Assembly: GCA_947184155.2 (NCBI GenBank)
Contig: CAMXCT020003201.1
Coordinates: forward strand, 397,501-461,500
Length of the DNA: 64,000 bases
From: Cladocopium goreaui
Taxonomy: Eukaryota > Sar > Dinophyceae > Suessiales > Symbiodiniaceae
Reading direction: 5' to 3'
Shown here one piece after another: positions 43,601-54,782 of this stretch. Position numbers and translations under genes: made by a program. Positions within the stretch are counted from its first letter, which is position 1. Every line of letters starts with the position of its first letter. The notes beneath the pieces were generated by a model, which did not search any database, had not been told where the DNA came from, and worked only from the letters and a program-made list of their open reading frames with translations.

Positions 43601-44520
43601 GATACCCGGGATACCCGGGATACCCCATACTCTCCCTAGTCACTCGTCTTATTGCTTCTCCAGATGCGGTCATGTCCTCCGCAAAGACTAGGGAAATTCT
43701 TACCATTTTACAATGGGTCATGATTTATATATATATATAGATAGATATACTGGTTGGCGGTTTGGAACATGATTTTTATGTTTCTATATATATATATATT
43801 GGGAATAATCATCCCAACTGATGAACTCCATCATTTTTCAGAGGGGTGGCTCAACCACCAACCAGTAACCCATTGTCATTATCCATTATATAATTATATA
43901 GTCCATTGTAAAATCTAAGTGGTTTTAAGTTCATGGAAGTTGTTTAGGGAAACCCCTCCATGATAAGTGGGCTCAGTGCAGCCTGGAAAGTGGGCCCAAA
44001 TTTCCAGAAAGTTCTCAGACCACTGGAATCAAGATAGAAAACATGCAAAAACCATCAAAACCCAAGGATTGATGTGTTCAGATTGTTTTTGCAATATGAA
44101 TATGTGATAACCAAGATCGATCCCAAATTTGGGGGCAAATCCCGTGATCCTTTTGAAAAAAAAACATTAGTTGAATACGAAACCTGTTGCCATGGTGATG
44201 GGTGTAGGTATTCTGTTAACCTGCCATAATATATACATAAGTGTATACTTATATATATATATATATGTATACTTATATATATATGTGTGTATATACTTAT
44301 ATATATATATGTATATATGTGTGTATACTTATATATATACACATATATGTGTATACTTATATTTCTATCTATATATATTTATATACAAAGAAAAGATTGG
44401 GCATGACTAAATTTGGCGTATCCCCATGTTGGATCCAACCGCATGTGTTGCCTAATTTGACCATGTTCTCAGGCTGCACGCGCCTACTTCAGCGACATGG
44501 TCAAGGCAGATATTGCCATG
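34695..44520 (+). CDS. RRAGA: RagA/Gtr1-type Rag GTPase, 18 exons
   Basis: Rag GTPases work as RagA/B-RagC/D pairs at the lysosome or vacuole and recruit TORC1 when amino acids are present. Exons: 34695-34766 (starts ATG), 35600-35650, 36071-36114, 36385-36431, 36539-36603, 36836-36878, about 37727-37759, 37975-38027, 39169-39248, 40244-40296, 40787-40867, 41521-41556, 41821-41883, 41976-42016, 42200-42245, 42679-42732, 43374-43433, 44473-44520. Read together they follow RagA almost residue for residue: [14 protein letters not shown] (P-loop 21-28), [31 protein letters not shown] (G3), [18 protein letters not shown] (G4, HKLD), [63 protein letters not shown]. The total is about 323 codons against 313 in human RagA. 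Exon 6-7 and 7-8 junctions are unresolved, and the C-terminal end after 44,520 was not found. Confidence 0.93.
34843..34950 (+). repeat. Short repeat family 3 copy in RagA intron 1
   Basis: Same unit, followed by a TA microsatellite. Confidence 0.85.
35361..35468. repeat. MITE family 2 copy in RagA intron 1
   Basis: TCTGGTTGGTGG ... CCACCAACCAGA, about 108 bp. Confidence 0.8.
37203..37320. repeat. MITE family 1 variant in a RagA intron
   Basis: TACCCTCTGGTTATGACTAA ... TTAGTCACAACCAGATGGTA; same variant ends as the copy at 10,439. It is between RagA exons 6 and 7. Confidence 0.75.
38028..39168 (+). other. RagA intron 8 (GC-AG)
   Basis: Starts GCGCGG and ends CCATAG; it splits the Lys codon of the G4 motif HKLD. 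An antisense ORF lies inside (38,669-38,932). Confidence 0.7.
38669..38932 (-). CDS. Antisense ORF nested in RagA intron 8
   Basis: An 87-codon minus frame ([20 protein letters not shown]...[17 protein letters not shown]) is GC-richer than the surrounding intron. It may be a fragment of another gene or mobile element. Not recognised; the plus strand here fits no part of RagA. Confidence 0.3.
   Translation of the reverse strand: MTNQLPSEVQSVSGALIYRRSPFQWTSLVALASTDVRDRANKDGKLAQTGAHGMNIAKLEDIFDVYSDSACIQLPGVEQVHQQLAEN
39891..39993. repeat. MITE family 1 copy in RagA intron 9
   Basis: TACCCTCTGGTAATTTAACA ... GTTTACCAGAGGTA. Confidence 0.85.
40316..40347 (+). repeat. 10-bp minisatellite GGGAACGTTG, three copies
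   Basis: It begins 20 bp after the donor of RagA exon 10. Confidence 0.9.
40558..40673 (+). repeat. Short repeat family 3 copy in RagA intron 10
   Basis: Same unit with a 10-bp internal duplication (accagctatt twice), followed by TA-rich sequence. Confidence 0.85.
41884..41975 (+). other. RagA intron 13, 92 bp (GT-AG)
   Basis: The shortest intron in the gene; GTGCCT to GCCAG. It happens to lack in-frame stops, so an open frame crosses it and hides the boundary. Joining KEMQ to DQYRFEK restores the RagA alignment. Confidence 0.8.
43434..43625 (+). repeat. Two related 10-bp minisatellites in RagA intron 17
   Basis: GGGATACCTG repeats start at the GC donor of exon 17 (43,434-43,470). About 115 bp further, GGGATACCCG repeats run at 43,583-43,625. 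They differ by one base per unit. Confidence 0.9.
43750..43865. repeat. MITE family 2 copy in RagA intron 17
   Basis: CTGGTTGGCGGTTTG ... CAACCACCAACCAG flanked by TA on both sides; a TA microsatellite has grown inside. Confidence 0.8.
44241..44395. repeat. TA-rich microsatellite with TGTGTATACTTATA units
   Basis: Repeated gtatacttatatat(a) units; all long frames here (Tyr/Ile-rich) are low-complexity artefacts. Confidence 0.9.
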
Positions 44521-44914
44521 GTGACCTGGTTACCATGTTACATGTTTGATGGTGAAATCCCACGTGTTCAGGGTTAAACAATATTAACCCCAAGTTCTTG
44601 TTGGTTAAATTATTAAACCGTGTTAGACCTCAAATAACCTCAATGTTTGTTGGCAAAATCCCATGTTTCATATGTGTTAATCACATCATGTTGGGTTAAA
44701 CCTCATATTTTCACCAGAAATTGAGAGATATTTGGCACCCGAGCAGGCTGGAATCACCTTTGGCGTGCATCTATGAGGCGCAGGATCCATCCCAAAATCA
44801 ATCAAAATCACCATAAATTGACACCATGTCACCATGTCACTATGGTATAAACTATCAAAGTATGGGGGTTAATGGTTTTACCATGCTTTACCATCATCCC
44901 GGATGCACATGCAG

Positions 44915-44960
44915 CACGCAGCTCTCGATGATGCACGCAGGTCAAGACGAGTTTGCTTCG
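44915..44960 (+). CDS. Exon candidate between RagA and the RRM gene
   Basis: Acceptor cacatgcag, 15 codons (HAALDDARRSRRVCF) plus one base, canonical donor gtgaga. It may begin the next gene. Confidence 0.3.
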
Positions 44961-45592
44961 GTGAGAATGCACCAACATCAGCAGAAAAAAGGTCGTGCGT
45001 CCTGATGGTCATTGGATAGCATGGAGATCATCTCCCCTGATTTTGGCGAAGTTCCCACCATCGAAATACTACGCATCCACGTCACGTTGATCTGTGATCT
45101 GCAACAAATCCCCAGTGATTTGATCGTTGAAGCAACATGAATGGTGATCATATCTGAGATATTCTGACATATCCCATAATTGAATTGGTTACCAGGAAAT
45201 ATTACAGGAAACACCGCACCGAAAGCATGTGGTAAAATATATGCCGGCCAGAAGCCATGTCCCTCGAAACCAAAGCTAAGTTCATCCCTTCCAGTTATAT
45301 CCAGTTGCCCGACAACTTGTCATCAAACATATAACATGGCATTTTGAAATTCCTTATGGAAGAATTTATAGCTGGGAAAATGATCCATAAATCTCCCAGC
45401 CATTTTTCATGACACCGGAGTGCAGCTTTGTGCATGTTGATAGCTGGTTTGATAGCTGTCTGGTAATAGTTGGTAATGAATAGAAACCCATTTACTTCAA
45501 TGATTTTGCTAAAAAAGCCTCCAGTTACTTGGAAAAATATGGAGATTTCCCCTTAAATATTCTCTCAAAATATTTCTCCATATTTTTTCCAG

Positions 45593-45715
45593 CTCAAAAA
45601 ACAACGACCAGCCGTTTGCTGGACATGTTCCAGCCATGACACCAGGAGGCGCAACGGCCTCAAGTACAGCTGCCGGGGCCACGTGGCGCAACGCCTGTGG
45701 CGACCTCTGTGGGAG
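45593..45715 (+). CDS. Exon candidate, Pro/Ala/Thr-rich, probably of the RRM gene
   Basis: A good acceptor (attttttccag) and a canonical donor (gtgagt) frame KNNDQPFAGHVPAMTPGGAT...STAAGATWRNACGDLC. The composition is like the Pro/Met-rich exons at 48.3 and 48.9 kb. Confidence 0.4.
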
Positions 45716-46779
45716 GTGAGTGCAGCACCTCCGGATGATTCACCAGGGATGGGATGCCATGGGATTTCATGGGATAAACAAACAGGTTTTCATAATGGGA
45801 TAAACACAGTCATTCACCAACGATTTTTAGCCGATTTTATGGGATTTAATGGAATTTAATGGGATAAACACAGCTTTCTGTGGTGATTCAGAGGGATTTA
45901 GCCATCAAAAATTTATGGAATGATGTGATGTTGATTTGGTAAAGCCAGTAACAATGGGTCAATATTGGGTGTTCATCAAGGTCAGTACTGATAATTTATG
46001 GTTGACGCTTGTTAATATGATAATGGATGAATTATAATGAATATTAATGGGATGAGTAAATTAGTGAATATACTATATTTTCCAACAAGAAAATATGTGG
46101 ATGAAATATGTCTGTGACTTGTGACCTTATTGTGAGATCACTGGAATGATGGTCTATATATGGGGAATCATCCGTATGAATGATAGAATGTCTGAAAAAT
46201 GGGGATGGTAATAGGTAAACCCCAATTATTAGCTATTTAAACAGGCAAAGTTTTGAGCAGATTTCGGGATAGCCTATTTGGAGACGAACACACCTAACGC
46301 TTCGCATACTCTCTGGTAAGCTAACATAGCTATGGAAAGTCACCACGCATTACAAGTAATTCAACGAGCAAAGTGTTAAAGTTCCGGAAGGTATTGGTTA
46401 ATCTTGGTCAATACATTTGATGTCCTTTCCAGGTTCATCATCCCAATTTTTGGCCCAACAAATCTAGGAAATATCATGAATTTCCAGATGGTTTTGCACT
46501 TGGATTTATGGTTGAAAACTGTTAGTATATAATTAATTATAATTATATACAACAAATATTATGACATAGTTGTTCAGTAAAGAGTGTAGTACGTTTTCTA
46601 TTTTGCCAAGCACGTATTGAATGTCATTGCTGACAACGATTTTTGGTGGACTTTCCAGCCGACCGTTGAACCAGGAAAACCAAAACCGTGGTGAATGGTG
46701 AATGATTACAGTTCCTGCATGTACATGTTCAATCATGTATGTATAAATTGTAATATATACATACAATATATATCTATAT

Positions 46780-47780
46780 CTATATATACACTAATACACA
46801 GGTAAACATGTATGTATGTATACATATATCTATATATATACATGTATATAGGTGCTTTGATATGCACATAAATGTCCATGAATTCAGATTTCAACACCAC
46901 ATATAAATCCTCCATGATTTCTTTCCCTGCCAGGTCTTGATAGCCGAACGGTCGCTCAGCGCAAGAATCCAGGGCTTAAACCTGACCATAATTGGTATAG
47001 TTCACACGATATAATGGAACTCATATGAGGGGTATGAAACCGACCATAGTGGGAATATAACAGGGATACACGGAGATTTATAGTGGGATTTGTGGGATAG
47101 ATAAGCAACCATATGCCTTGGGTTTGTCCGGGGGGCCCAAACTCGCCAGTTGAAGTGAGAACATCGAGCGTTGAGCATCAATAATAGTGATTAAAACCAA
47201 CAAACTCAAGGTCAATGCCGCATACGCCCTGTTTGTAATGATGAACCCCGTTTTTTGAACACCATTTTTTTTGTTACTAAATCCAGTTTGACAAGAATGA
47301 GTGATGCACCTACCCACATATACATACATACATACATACATACATGCATGCATACCATACGTACCGTACCATACATTACAGTACAGTACAGTACATGACA
47401 TGACATGACATGACATACATACATACATGTATACATACATACATGTATACATATATACATGTATATATATATGTGTATGTATACATGCATGCATATATTT
47501 ATATACACATATGCCATATAGCAATATGTACATATATATATACACACAAATATTTACATGTATACATGTATACATGTAAATATTTGTGTATGTGTATATA
47601 TATATATGCATATGCATATATCAATATGTACATTTATATATATACACAAATATTTACATGTATACATGTATATATGTATGTATACATGCATGCATATATT
47701 TATATACAAATACTTGTATATCATTTCATGTATATGTGCACAAATATATCATTTCATGTATATGTGCACAAATATGTGTG
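46780..47780. repeat. Microsatellite-rich stretch
   Basis: Several tetranucleotide arrays: TATG/CATA at 47,322-47,350, AGTAC and CATGA runs at about 47,380-47,415, then mixed tacatgtata units. No gene is supported; Tyr/Ile/His-rich frames are artefacts. Confidence 0.85.
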
Positions 47781-48274
47781 TTTTTCTGCATACATGACAG
47801 AGGCAGCATACCTACATATGTACATATATACAGTCATCCTGGTCAACCCATTGGTAGCGCAACGAGGTGCAACTGGCAATGGCCTTGGGCCAATTGCAGC
47901 AACTTGGGGCAGGAAATTTCTTGGGAAAATCCATCGATGGAGGTTTAAAGGGGAAGAAATAGATTTCATGTTTTTGAGACGTAAAAAATGTTGTTTCCTG
48001 TAAGATTTGCAATGAGTTATGTGATGTTCTAATGTAAAAGACGGTAAAAGACCTTGAAATATGGTCTGAAGAAAAAGAAAACGAACCATTGATTCACAGC
48101 ATTGTTCTGGGCACACTTGATAGCGACTTGACAACAACCTGACCGTCCATTGCTGTGTCATGTCGAAGATGATCCTACCGTTGCGTTCCATTTGTTCTGG
48201 GTCCATTTTTGGATAAAATTTGGATGGTGTGTTGAAAACGCCAAAGAAACAAATCACGGTCCTCCCGATCTCAG

Positions 48275-48377
48275 ACTCCTCACGCCAGGATCTCCAATGG
48301 TTTCTCCATGGCCCTACGGAATGCCGCAGATGTCTCCCATGACTCCCATGGTGCGGGGCTCATCAGCAGCAAATCCG
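48275..48377 (+). CDS. Pro/Met-rich exon, probably N-terminal part of the RRM protein
   Basis: Acceptor cgatctcag, one base plus 34 codons (LLTPGSPMVSPWPYGMPQMS...PMTPMVRGSSAANP), donor gttggg. Low-complexity Pro/Met/Ser sequence typical of N-terminal parts of such RNA-binding proteins. Confidence 0.5.
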
Positions 48378-48849
48378 GTTGGGCTACCCCAAAATGGCCA
48401 TGAAAGCGGCGAAGAATCCTGGTTTTTGTTGGTTCATGGTGAAAAACCCTGGTTTTTGGGGTGTAAATCCTGATGTTTGCTACGTCCGAATTGCGGATTC
48501 TGACCGATTTATGTGGCTGAAGTCCCAATATTTCTCTAATAATATAGGTAAATCCCCATATTTCATAGTGAAATTGCGTTAAGAATACCATCATTGCTTG
48601 CTTGGTTCAGTTTTTGAAATCCACATACATGTGAACCTTTGCGATGCTGAAATGTCAATGCTTGTTGGGGGAATCTTCAATGTTTCATGCTTTAATCATG
48701 TAAAATATCCCAAGCTTAGATGGTCAAATTGAGTCAAAGCATGTGAAATATCATCAAAGTTCATCAAATTTCATGGATATTCCTGGTTAAAGCTGCATTT
48801 TTCTGGAAACAAAAGCGCCATGACTCAGTTTACTTCTCGTGTTTTCAAG

Positions 48850-48921
48850 GCACCTCCACCGGCAGCTCCCTATGCAGCTCCAGGTCCGGGTGCCTCTGGC
48901 AGTTCTGCCATACGTCCTGGG
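48850..48921 (+). CDS. Pro/Ala-rich exon with a GA donor
   Basis: Acceptor gttttcaag, 24 codons in phase 0 (APPPAAPYAAPGPGASGSSA...), then GAGATG as donor; no GT or GC is nearby. Confidence 0.5.
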
Positions 48922-50935
48922 GAGATGAATCAATGGGGAGATTAAGATGAAATGATGGAGTAGTATCTATAATATTAGTATCCATACTTAATATATATAT
49001 ATATAGAGAGAGAGAGAGATAACGAGATAATATATATATTATGATATAATAATATATATATAGAATATATATATATATATACATACACTTACATACACCC
49101 CATGGATTAATATGGCTTAGTATTAGTATCATGGTATATATTAAGATTGATGGATTGATTGGATATTCTTACTAACCCATAGATATATCATGAAATATCC
49201 ATGTGTACACCAATAATGGGGTTAGTATTCATTGATTTGTGGTGTATATACGTATATATATATATGTTGATGTAAACCGTCCATTAAGCACCAAATCTGG
49301 GTAATGTTATCAACCCAATAAACCTCCAATTTTGGAGGGTTATGGTGAAATTTGGATGTTTCTTTTTATTGGGTTTACTACACTACATTAATACAATATG
49401 GGTGTTTCCTAAAATGGGGAATCCCCAAAACCATCACGGTGTCAATACGCAAATGGTGTAGTGACTTTGATGATACCACTTTACGAAACCTCCATATGTA
49501 TATATTCATGAGATTTAGTATGATTCAATATTGTTTAACCAACAAATAGAAGACATGATAGGGACATTAACCAACAAGATGACAAGATACGTAAGTATAT
49601 TGGTATATAATGGCTATGTAATGGTATTTAATATCATTCTATGTGGTATAGATAAGAACACTTTGAGACATGTGCCAGGAATTGTGATTTCAATGGTCAT
49701 CGGGAATGGATGATGGATCTCACTGGGATACAATGGTGAAAAATCTCAGCACCAGTGGTATATACTTTTTAATCGGGGTATACTACCAACTGCAATTGGA
49801 TATTATATAATGGGTATATCAATTGTGGTAAAATTGTATGGGAGTTAATGCAGTTTTACAACCTTTTGGGGTGAAGTTGGTGATAGAAAACAGAAATGGT
49901 GGCCTGTTGCCGTGATATCCCCATGTTTGTGCATGCGCATGTTCATTCCAAAAATGAGAAGTAACCATTCATGGGATATGCAATCAATTGAGCAACAAGT
50001 AAAGTCTGATTGTTTCAGACTTTCAGATGTAACTCTTGATGTCCAATAGTCAAATTCGTTAGACTTTCAGATGGACCATGGAAAGTGGTGATTTTCCATG
50101 GTATGTCAATGGGGATATCGCGGAATATGCCAGCAACTACAATCAAATGCTGGATCATGTACCCATATCTACTCCCAACTGGGGCATGGTCACCATGAAT
50201 AGGGGTTGATATACCAAGTATGTTTGGATGTCCACTAATGGCGGGATGACCATAGCCCACACAATGTTTTGACCATGGCACATATGTCAACTAAAGATGG
50301 GAGCTAGCCATGACATAATAGGACATATCATGAACTAACCAACCAGTACAAACTGTTTTAGATTTAAATGACTGTAATTGATTAAATGATCCAATGATTA
50401 AATATAGATACTGACGCTTAGCAAGGGCAATCATCCGTAAACAATTTTGTTTTAGGTTGTTGAGTTAGTATAGTTTATCCAGACCATATCATGTGGTTGG
50501 TTAAATATAACCTGGTATATTCACATTAAATGACTATCTTTCTCTCTCTCTATATATATATGGAAACATATATATATATATATGGAAGCATATATATATA
50601 CATACATGTATACACATAATATATATATATATATACATGTATACACATAAAATATGTATGTATGTATATATATATTATATTTGATATGTCTCAGGTTGAT
50701 AAATGTCCCATTGCATTTATGTATACATATAGTATATGTGCATACCCAAGCTAGATTTTATATCTAGAAATACCCACTGATAAATATTTACTTGTAGCAT
50801 ATATATATATATACAGCCAGGACGGGGGTGCTACCCGGGGAAGTGTGTTTTGACTGCGCAGAGCCAGTGTCTTTATGCATTTTAGCACGTCGGCAGATTG
50901 CCAAAATTGCTGACGAGATTTGTTTCCAAAACGTA
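48922..50935. other. AT-rich stretch, probably intronic
   Basis: TA and GAGA microsatellites at 48,990-49,085 and 50,540-50,680, with no recognisable exon or MITE. Confidence 0.6.
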
Positions 50936-51107
50936 GAACCCTAAATCCTAAACCCTAAAACCTAAATCTGATATGAGACCCTAAGTAAGCCTTGAAAGTA
51001 AGCCTTGAAAGTAAAATGTTGGTTTAAAAAAAAAAGGAAAAACAACTAAAAACCATAATGAAACCCTAAATGAAACCCAAAACAAACCCTAAACAAACCC
51101 TAAAGAG
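50936..51107. repeat. Degenerate interstitial telomere-like repeats
   Basis: CCCTAAATCCTAAACCCTAA at about 50,939-50,960 and several aaaccctaaa copies at 51,059-51,107. CCCTAAA is the complement of TTTAGGG, the plant-type telomere unit also reported for dinoflagellates. The repeats are imperfect and interrupted. Confidence 0.7.
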
Positions 51108-51413
51108 TTGGTCACATGATAAACCTCTGGGCGGCACCCCCGGCCTGGGGGTATATGTATATGTACATATCCTATGGTAGTCCAATAAAATCATTACTAA
51201 TGTGGGTTTGTTAACCATGGTCAATATACTCCCAAGTACCCTATACTTCCAAATACTCCTCCAAGAGTCCCTATGGTTTAGTTGTTTTATCTATAACTAT
51301 CAAGTGATATATATATATACACTAATATATACATATATACACACTTATAATATCCTAGTTAGATTTCTATCTACCCAACTTCTTTCAGTAACTTCTTTTG
51401 AGCCTCGCTTTAG

Positions 51414-51460
51414 GTCCAGCTCCTATGTGGTGGCCAGGTGCACTGGCGTCCGGGAACAAA
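51414..51460 (+). CDS. Exon candidate, Pro/Trp-rich, RRM gene
   Basis: Acceptor cctcgctttag, then PAPMWWPGALASGN. The composition fits the neighbouring Pro-rich exons; the donor is unresolved. Confidence 0.35.
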
Positions 51461-52146
51461 ATAAATGATTTTACCATCATAAATGGTGCATTTAAAACTT
51501 TTACCAACAAGAATTGTGATGTAAGCATCAAATACTTGGATTAAACAAGACAATGAATTGACACCGAAGAAAATTAATGTCACCAGACTCTGGTGATTTT
51601 AAGCATCAAAACTCCATCGAGGATTTCACCGAGTTCACGGAATGGGGGATTTCATCAATGGTCCCTTTTTGGGGGTACCATTTTCAGACACCCGTGCCAT
51701 GATGAAATCGATAGCCCTGGCATCGATGACCTGATCCCACCATTGGCCCAATTAGAAACACACCTTAGAATGCTCAGCGCAGACTGCAGAATTGCTAAAA
51801 TATGGGATTTGTTTTCTGAAAATGGGATGAACATGTTTGTCCTGGTCATTGTTGGTCAATATCGCCATTGCGTCACCGATGGGTCAACCTGAGATCTACC
51901 TTAAATGACAGGGAATGCCAATGAACAACTACCATGACTGGGGATGGTTGAAATTTGACCACGAAAATGGTGATGGGGATGGTTTATTGGGTTTCCCACA
52001 TCACACTAATCTGTTCCAGATCATTTGGTTTGCAGAATATATCCAACATTCAAGTTTGGATATGGATACGACCAACAACAACTAACCATTTTTTAAATGG
52101 ATTTAATGGAAACAGGCCATGGTTTAATCCACACCATTCTATCCAG

Positions 52147-52230
52147 GTGAGCGGTCGGCGGTGTCGTCCCCTGGCGCGAACGTCAACGGTGTCAACGGGG
52201 TGAATGCTGCTGTGCGCAAAGGCGCGGAGG
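52147..52230 (+). CDS. Exon candidate, RRM gene
   Basis: Acceptor tctatccag, two bases plus 27 codons (ERSAVSSPGANVNGVNGVNA...VRKGAE) plus one base, donor gttttg. Confidence 0.45.
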
Positions 52231-52576
52231 GTTTTGGAAGTTGAGCCGGGAACAGCCCAAAAGATGTGGAAAATTCACGCAAAAAAAACATGATTGAACC
52301 GAAATTTGGTATTATGTATATATATATATAAACAGCAGATTTTCATTCACCGCTGGGTTGTTTAAAATTGGGGGGAGTACCGTGTTGACTCTCATTTTAA
52401 GTGGTACCACCATTGATGGTTGTGAATCCAGAGATCTTCCATGTTTTCACCACGTTTTTTCAGACTTTTGGCCATATGGCACTTCCATACAGTATACAGA
52501 ATCCATATGGACCATGATAACACCATATAAAACTACAAAACTATTCGGTGTATATGGACCCATGATAAAAACCATA

Positions 52577-52682
52577 TCTGGTTGGTGGTTTCAAACATGG
52601 CTTTTATTTTCAATTTCATATATGGGATGTCATCCTTCCCATTGACTAATATTTTTCAAGATGGTTAAAACCACCAACCAGA
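52577..52682. repeat. MITE family 2 copy
   Basis: TCTGGTTGGTGGTTTC ... AAACCACCAACCAGA flanked by TA. Confidence 0.8.
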
Positions 52683-53222
52683 TAGAAATATGGCTTTGGA
52701 AATTCCTTTGGCCATCGCAGATCGGCTTTTGCCTCTGGAACGTTTGTCAGGAGGAGGACCAAAGAAGCGCAACCCGGAGGCCCCCATAGGCGCGGAAGCC
52801 ATGTTTTTGGGTGGTTGGTTAATGAACAAATATATGGATGAAAATGGAAGAAAATTCCTTCAGTTTTTTTAATCTGTCAATTTTATGGGTTTGAAGCAAT
52901 CATATCTGAGAATCCCCTCCTCCTAATGGGATATTCATAGTTGGGCCTATTAATGGGTAGAACCAAGATAGTAGGGCCAGCAGAACTTGGGATATGACTG
53001 CTCTAAGCCCAAAATTATGGTACCACGCACTTAGTGACTTAGTGGAACTGCACCCTTAAGTAGGAAGGGATACAGCATGTATGGTGTATCGTTTGTGGGG
53101 AGAATGGGTCACAAAATGAGCAATAACTACAATGGAGATAACTATAACTATAAGGAATAGCTATATATATATATTTCTAGTCTGGGTGATTCCAATGCAT
53201 CCAAGTTCTTCATTGCCTCCAG

Positions 53223-53306
53223 GGGCAGCCGACAGCCATTCGGGAGACACGCTGCGCACCTCGGTCCGCAAGATGCCACGGAAGTTTTTGCCGAGGTCAC
53301 CCACGG
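53223..53306 (+). CDS. Exon candidate before the RRM
   Basis: Acceptor attgcctccag and the reading AADSHSGDTLRTSVRKMPRK, donor gtcacc. A GDTLRxxx segment shortly before VDSSRVLIVRKIN is what I would expect in this protein family. Confidence 0.45.
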
Positions 53307-53339
53307 TGTTTTTGGGCGAAATTCTGCTAGGAGAAAGCA

Positions 53340-53445
53340 TACCCTCTAGTAAACATACAAAAAGCTATTGAAAATTGCCATTTATAGTGGATTTTCCCAT
53401 GAAAAATTGTGATTTTCCATAGTTATGTTAGTTTACCAGAGGGTA
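53340..53445. repeat. MITE family 1 copy in the RRM gene
   Basis: TACCCTCTAGTAAACATAC ... GTTTACCAGAGGGTA. Confidence 0.8.
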
Positions 53446-54302
53446 AGTTGACCATTGGCCAATCAGGTTTGAGAGAAGTTCTCCAGAGTTGAATGGGCTT
53501 GGTGGACTTAGACTGGCAATATGGTGTGCAAGAATTGGGAGATTCAGCCAACTAGAACTAGATAGAGGTCCTAAGAGCGACAAAATCACCAGAAAGTCAC
53601 TTTAGACTTGGGTCATTGTCCAAGAAAACCTGTATTAGATGGATCAATGATCAAAACCTCTGTTAGATTTGGCAGGATGTACATCCATAACCAGATAACC
53701 AGCTGGTGAACTAAACGGGATTTGGGGTGAAACCACAGCAGCTGGCCGCCTTAGCAGTTGAGCGGTTTCAAAAAAGACAACTAGACGACCGCAGACTGCG
53801 ACCTCACACAAATTATGCCATTATTCCATTGTAGTCATAGCCTTATTTCAGCTTGTTAAGATTTGCCCAGATCGTTTTTGGAGGTTTCTGTGAAATTAAC
53901 CATCATTTATAGTCACCCCTAAGAAGATAGAAAAGTGAAATCACACTAAAACATTATGATTTGTTTTTCTATCGTTTTGGGGTCTGCTCTATAGAAGATT
54001 GAGCAGCAACAATATGGGGATATGACTGATCCATGATGCTTGATGATGATTGGAGGTTTTACATCAATATGTATATATACACATGTAATTCATATAATCA
54101 TATGCACATAATCATATCTGTCATATCTGAATTGATATATTATTCCCCCTGTTCATATATTGAATATATTGGGGAATAATCATATGCACATAATCATATT
54201 GATATCTTGGGGAAGAGTTATACCTTTAATATCTGAACTGGTGGAATCTGCAGATTACCATCCATCCTCCATCGAGGAATGCATCTGCGATCATTGTTGC
54301 AG

Positions 54303-54350
54303 GCCGGTGAAGCTCCGGTGGTCACCAGTTGCACTGAGATCACATCACTT
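54303..54350 (+). CDS. Exon candidate before the RRM
   Basis: Acceptor attgttgcag, then AGEAPVVTSCTEITSLS. Weak, based on acceptor and composition. Confidence 0.25.
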
Positions 54351-54782
54351 AGCTTGTGTCCCTATACATCATTGTAATTACCCACCATTAATATATACAT
54401 ATACATATACATATACATATGTGTATATATGTATATATCCATGATGACATTCTTGTGTAATCGGATAGATTTTCACTTAATTGTTGTAATTTCATGTAAT
54501 TTCCACCTTCGGATAGTGGCCATGCTGATCCCGGTGAGATGGCCTTCCCACTCCATGAAGAATCATCTACAGAAGGGGGTATATGCCATGTTTATGTATA
54601 TACATATATATATATATATTGTGTGTGCAATATCAAATATTTACAAAATATACATATATAATTACCTATCATGTGTGTATATATACATACACATATGAAT
54701 ACATATGTGAATACATATATAAATACATCTATATCACAGTCTTCGTCCCTAACTCCGCATCGATGATCTGCCCCCGTGGCAG

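Noticed and set aside
47078-47617. 179-codon minus ORF rich in Tyr, Ile, His and Met
   Set aside because: Most of it is translated microsatellite; the non-repeat tail shows no exon signals.
47410-48003. 197-codon plus ORF
   Set aside because: The first two thirds are TACA/TATA microsatellite; the rest has no recognisable content.
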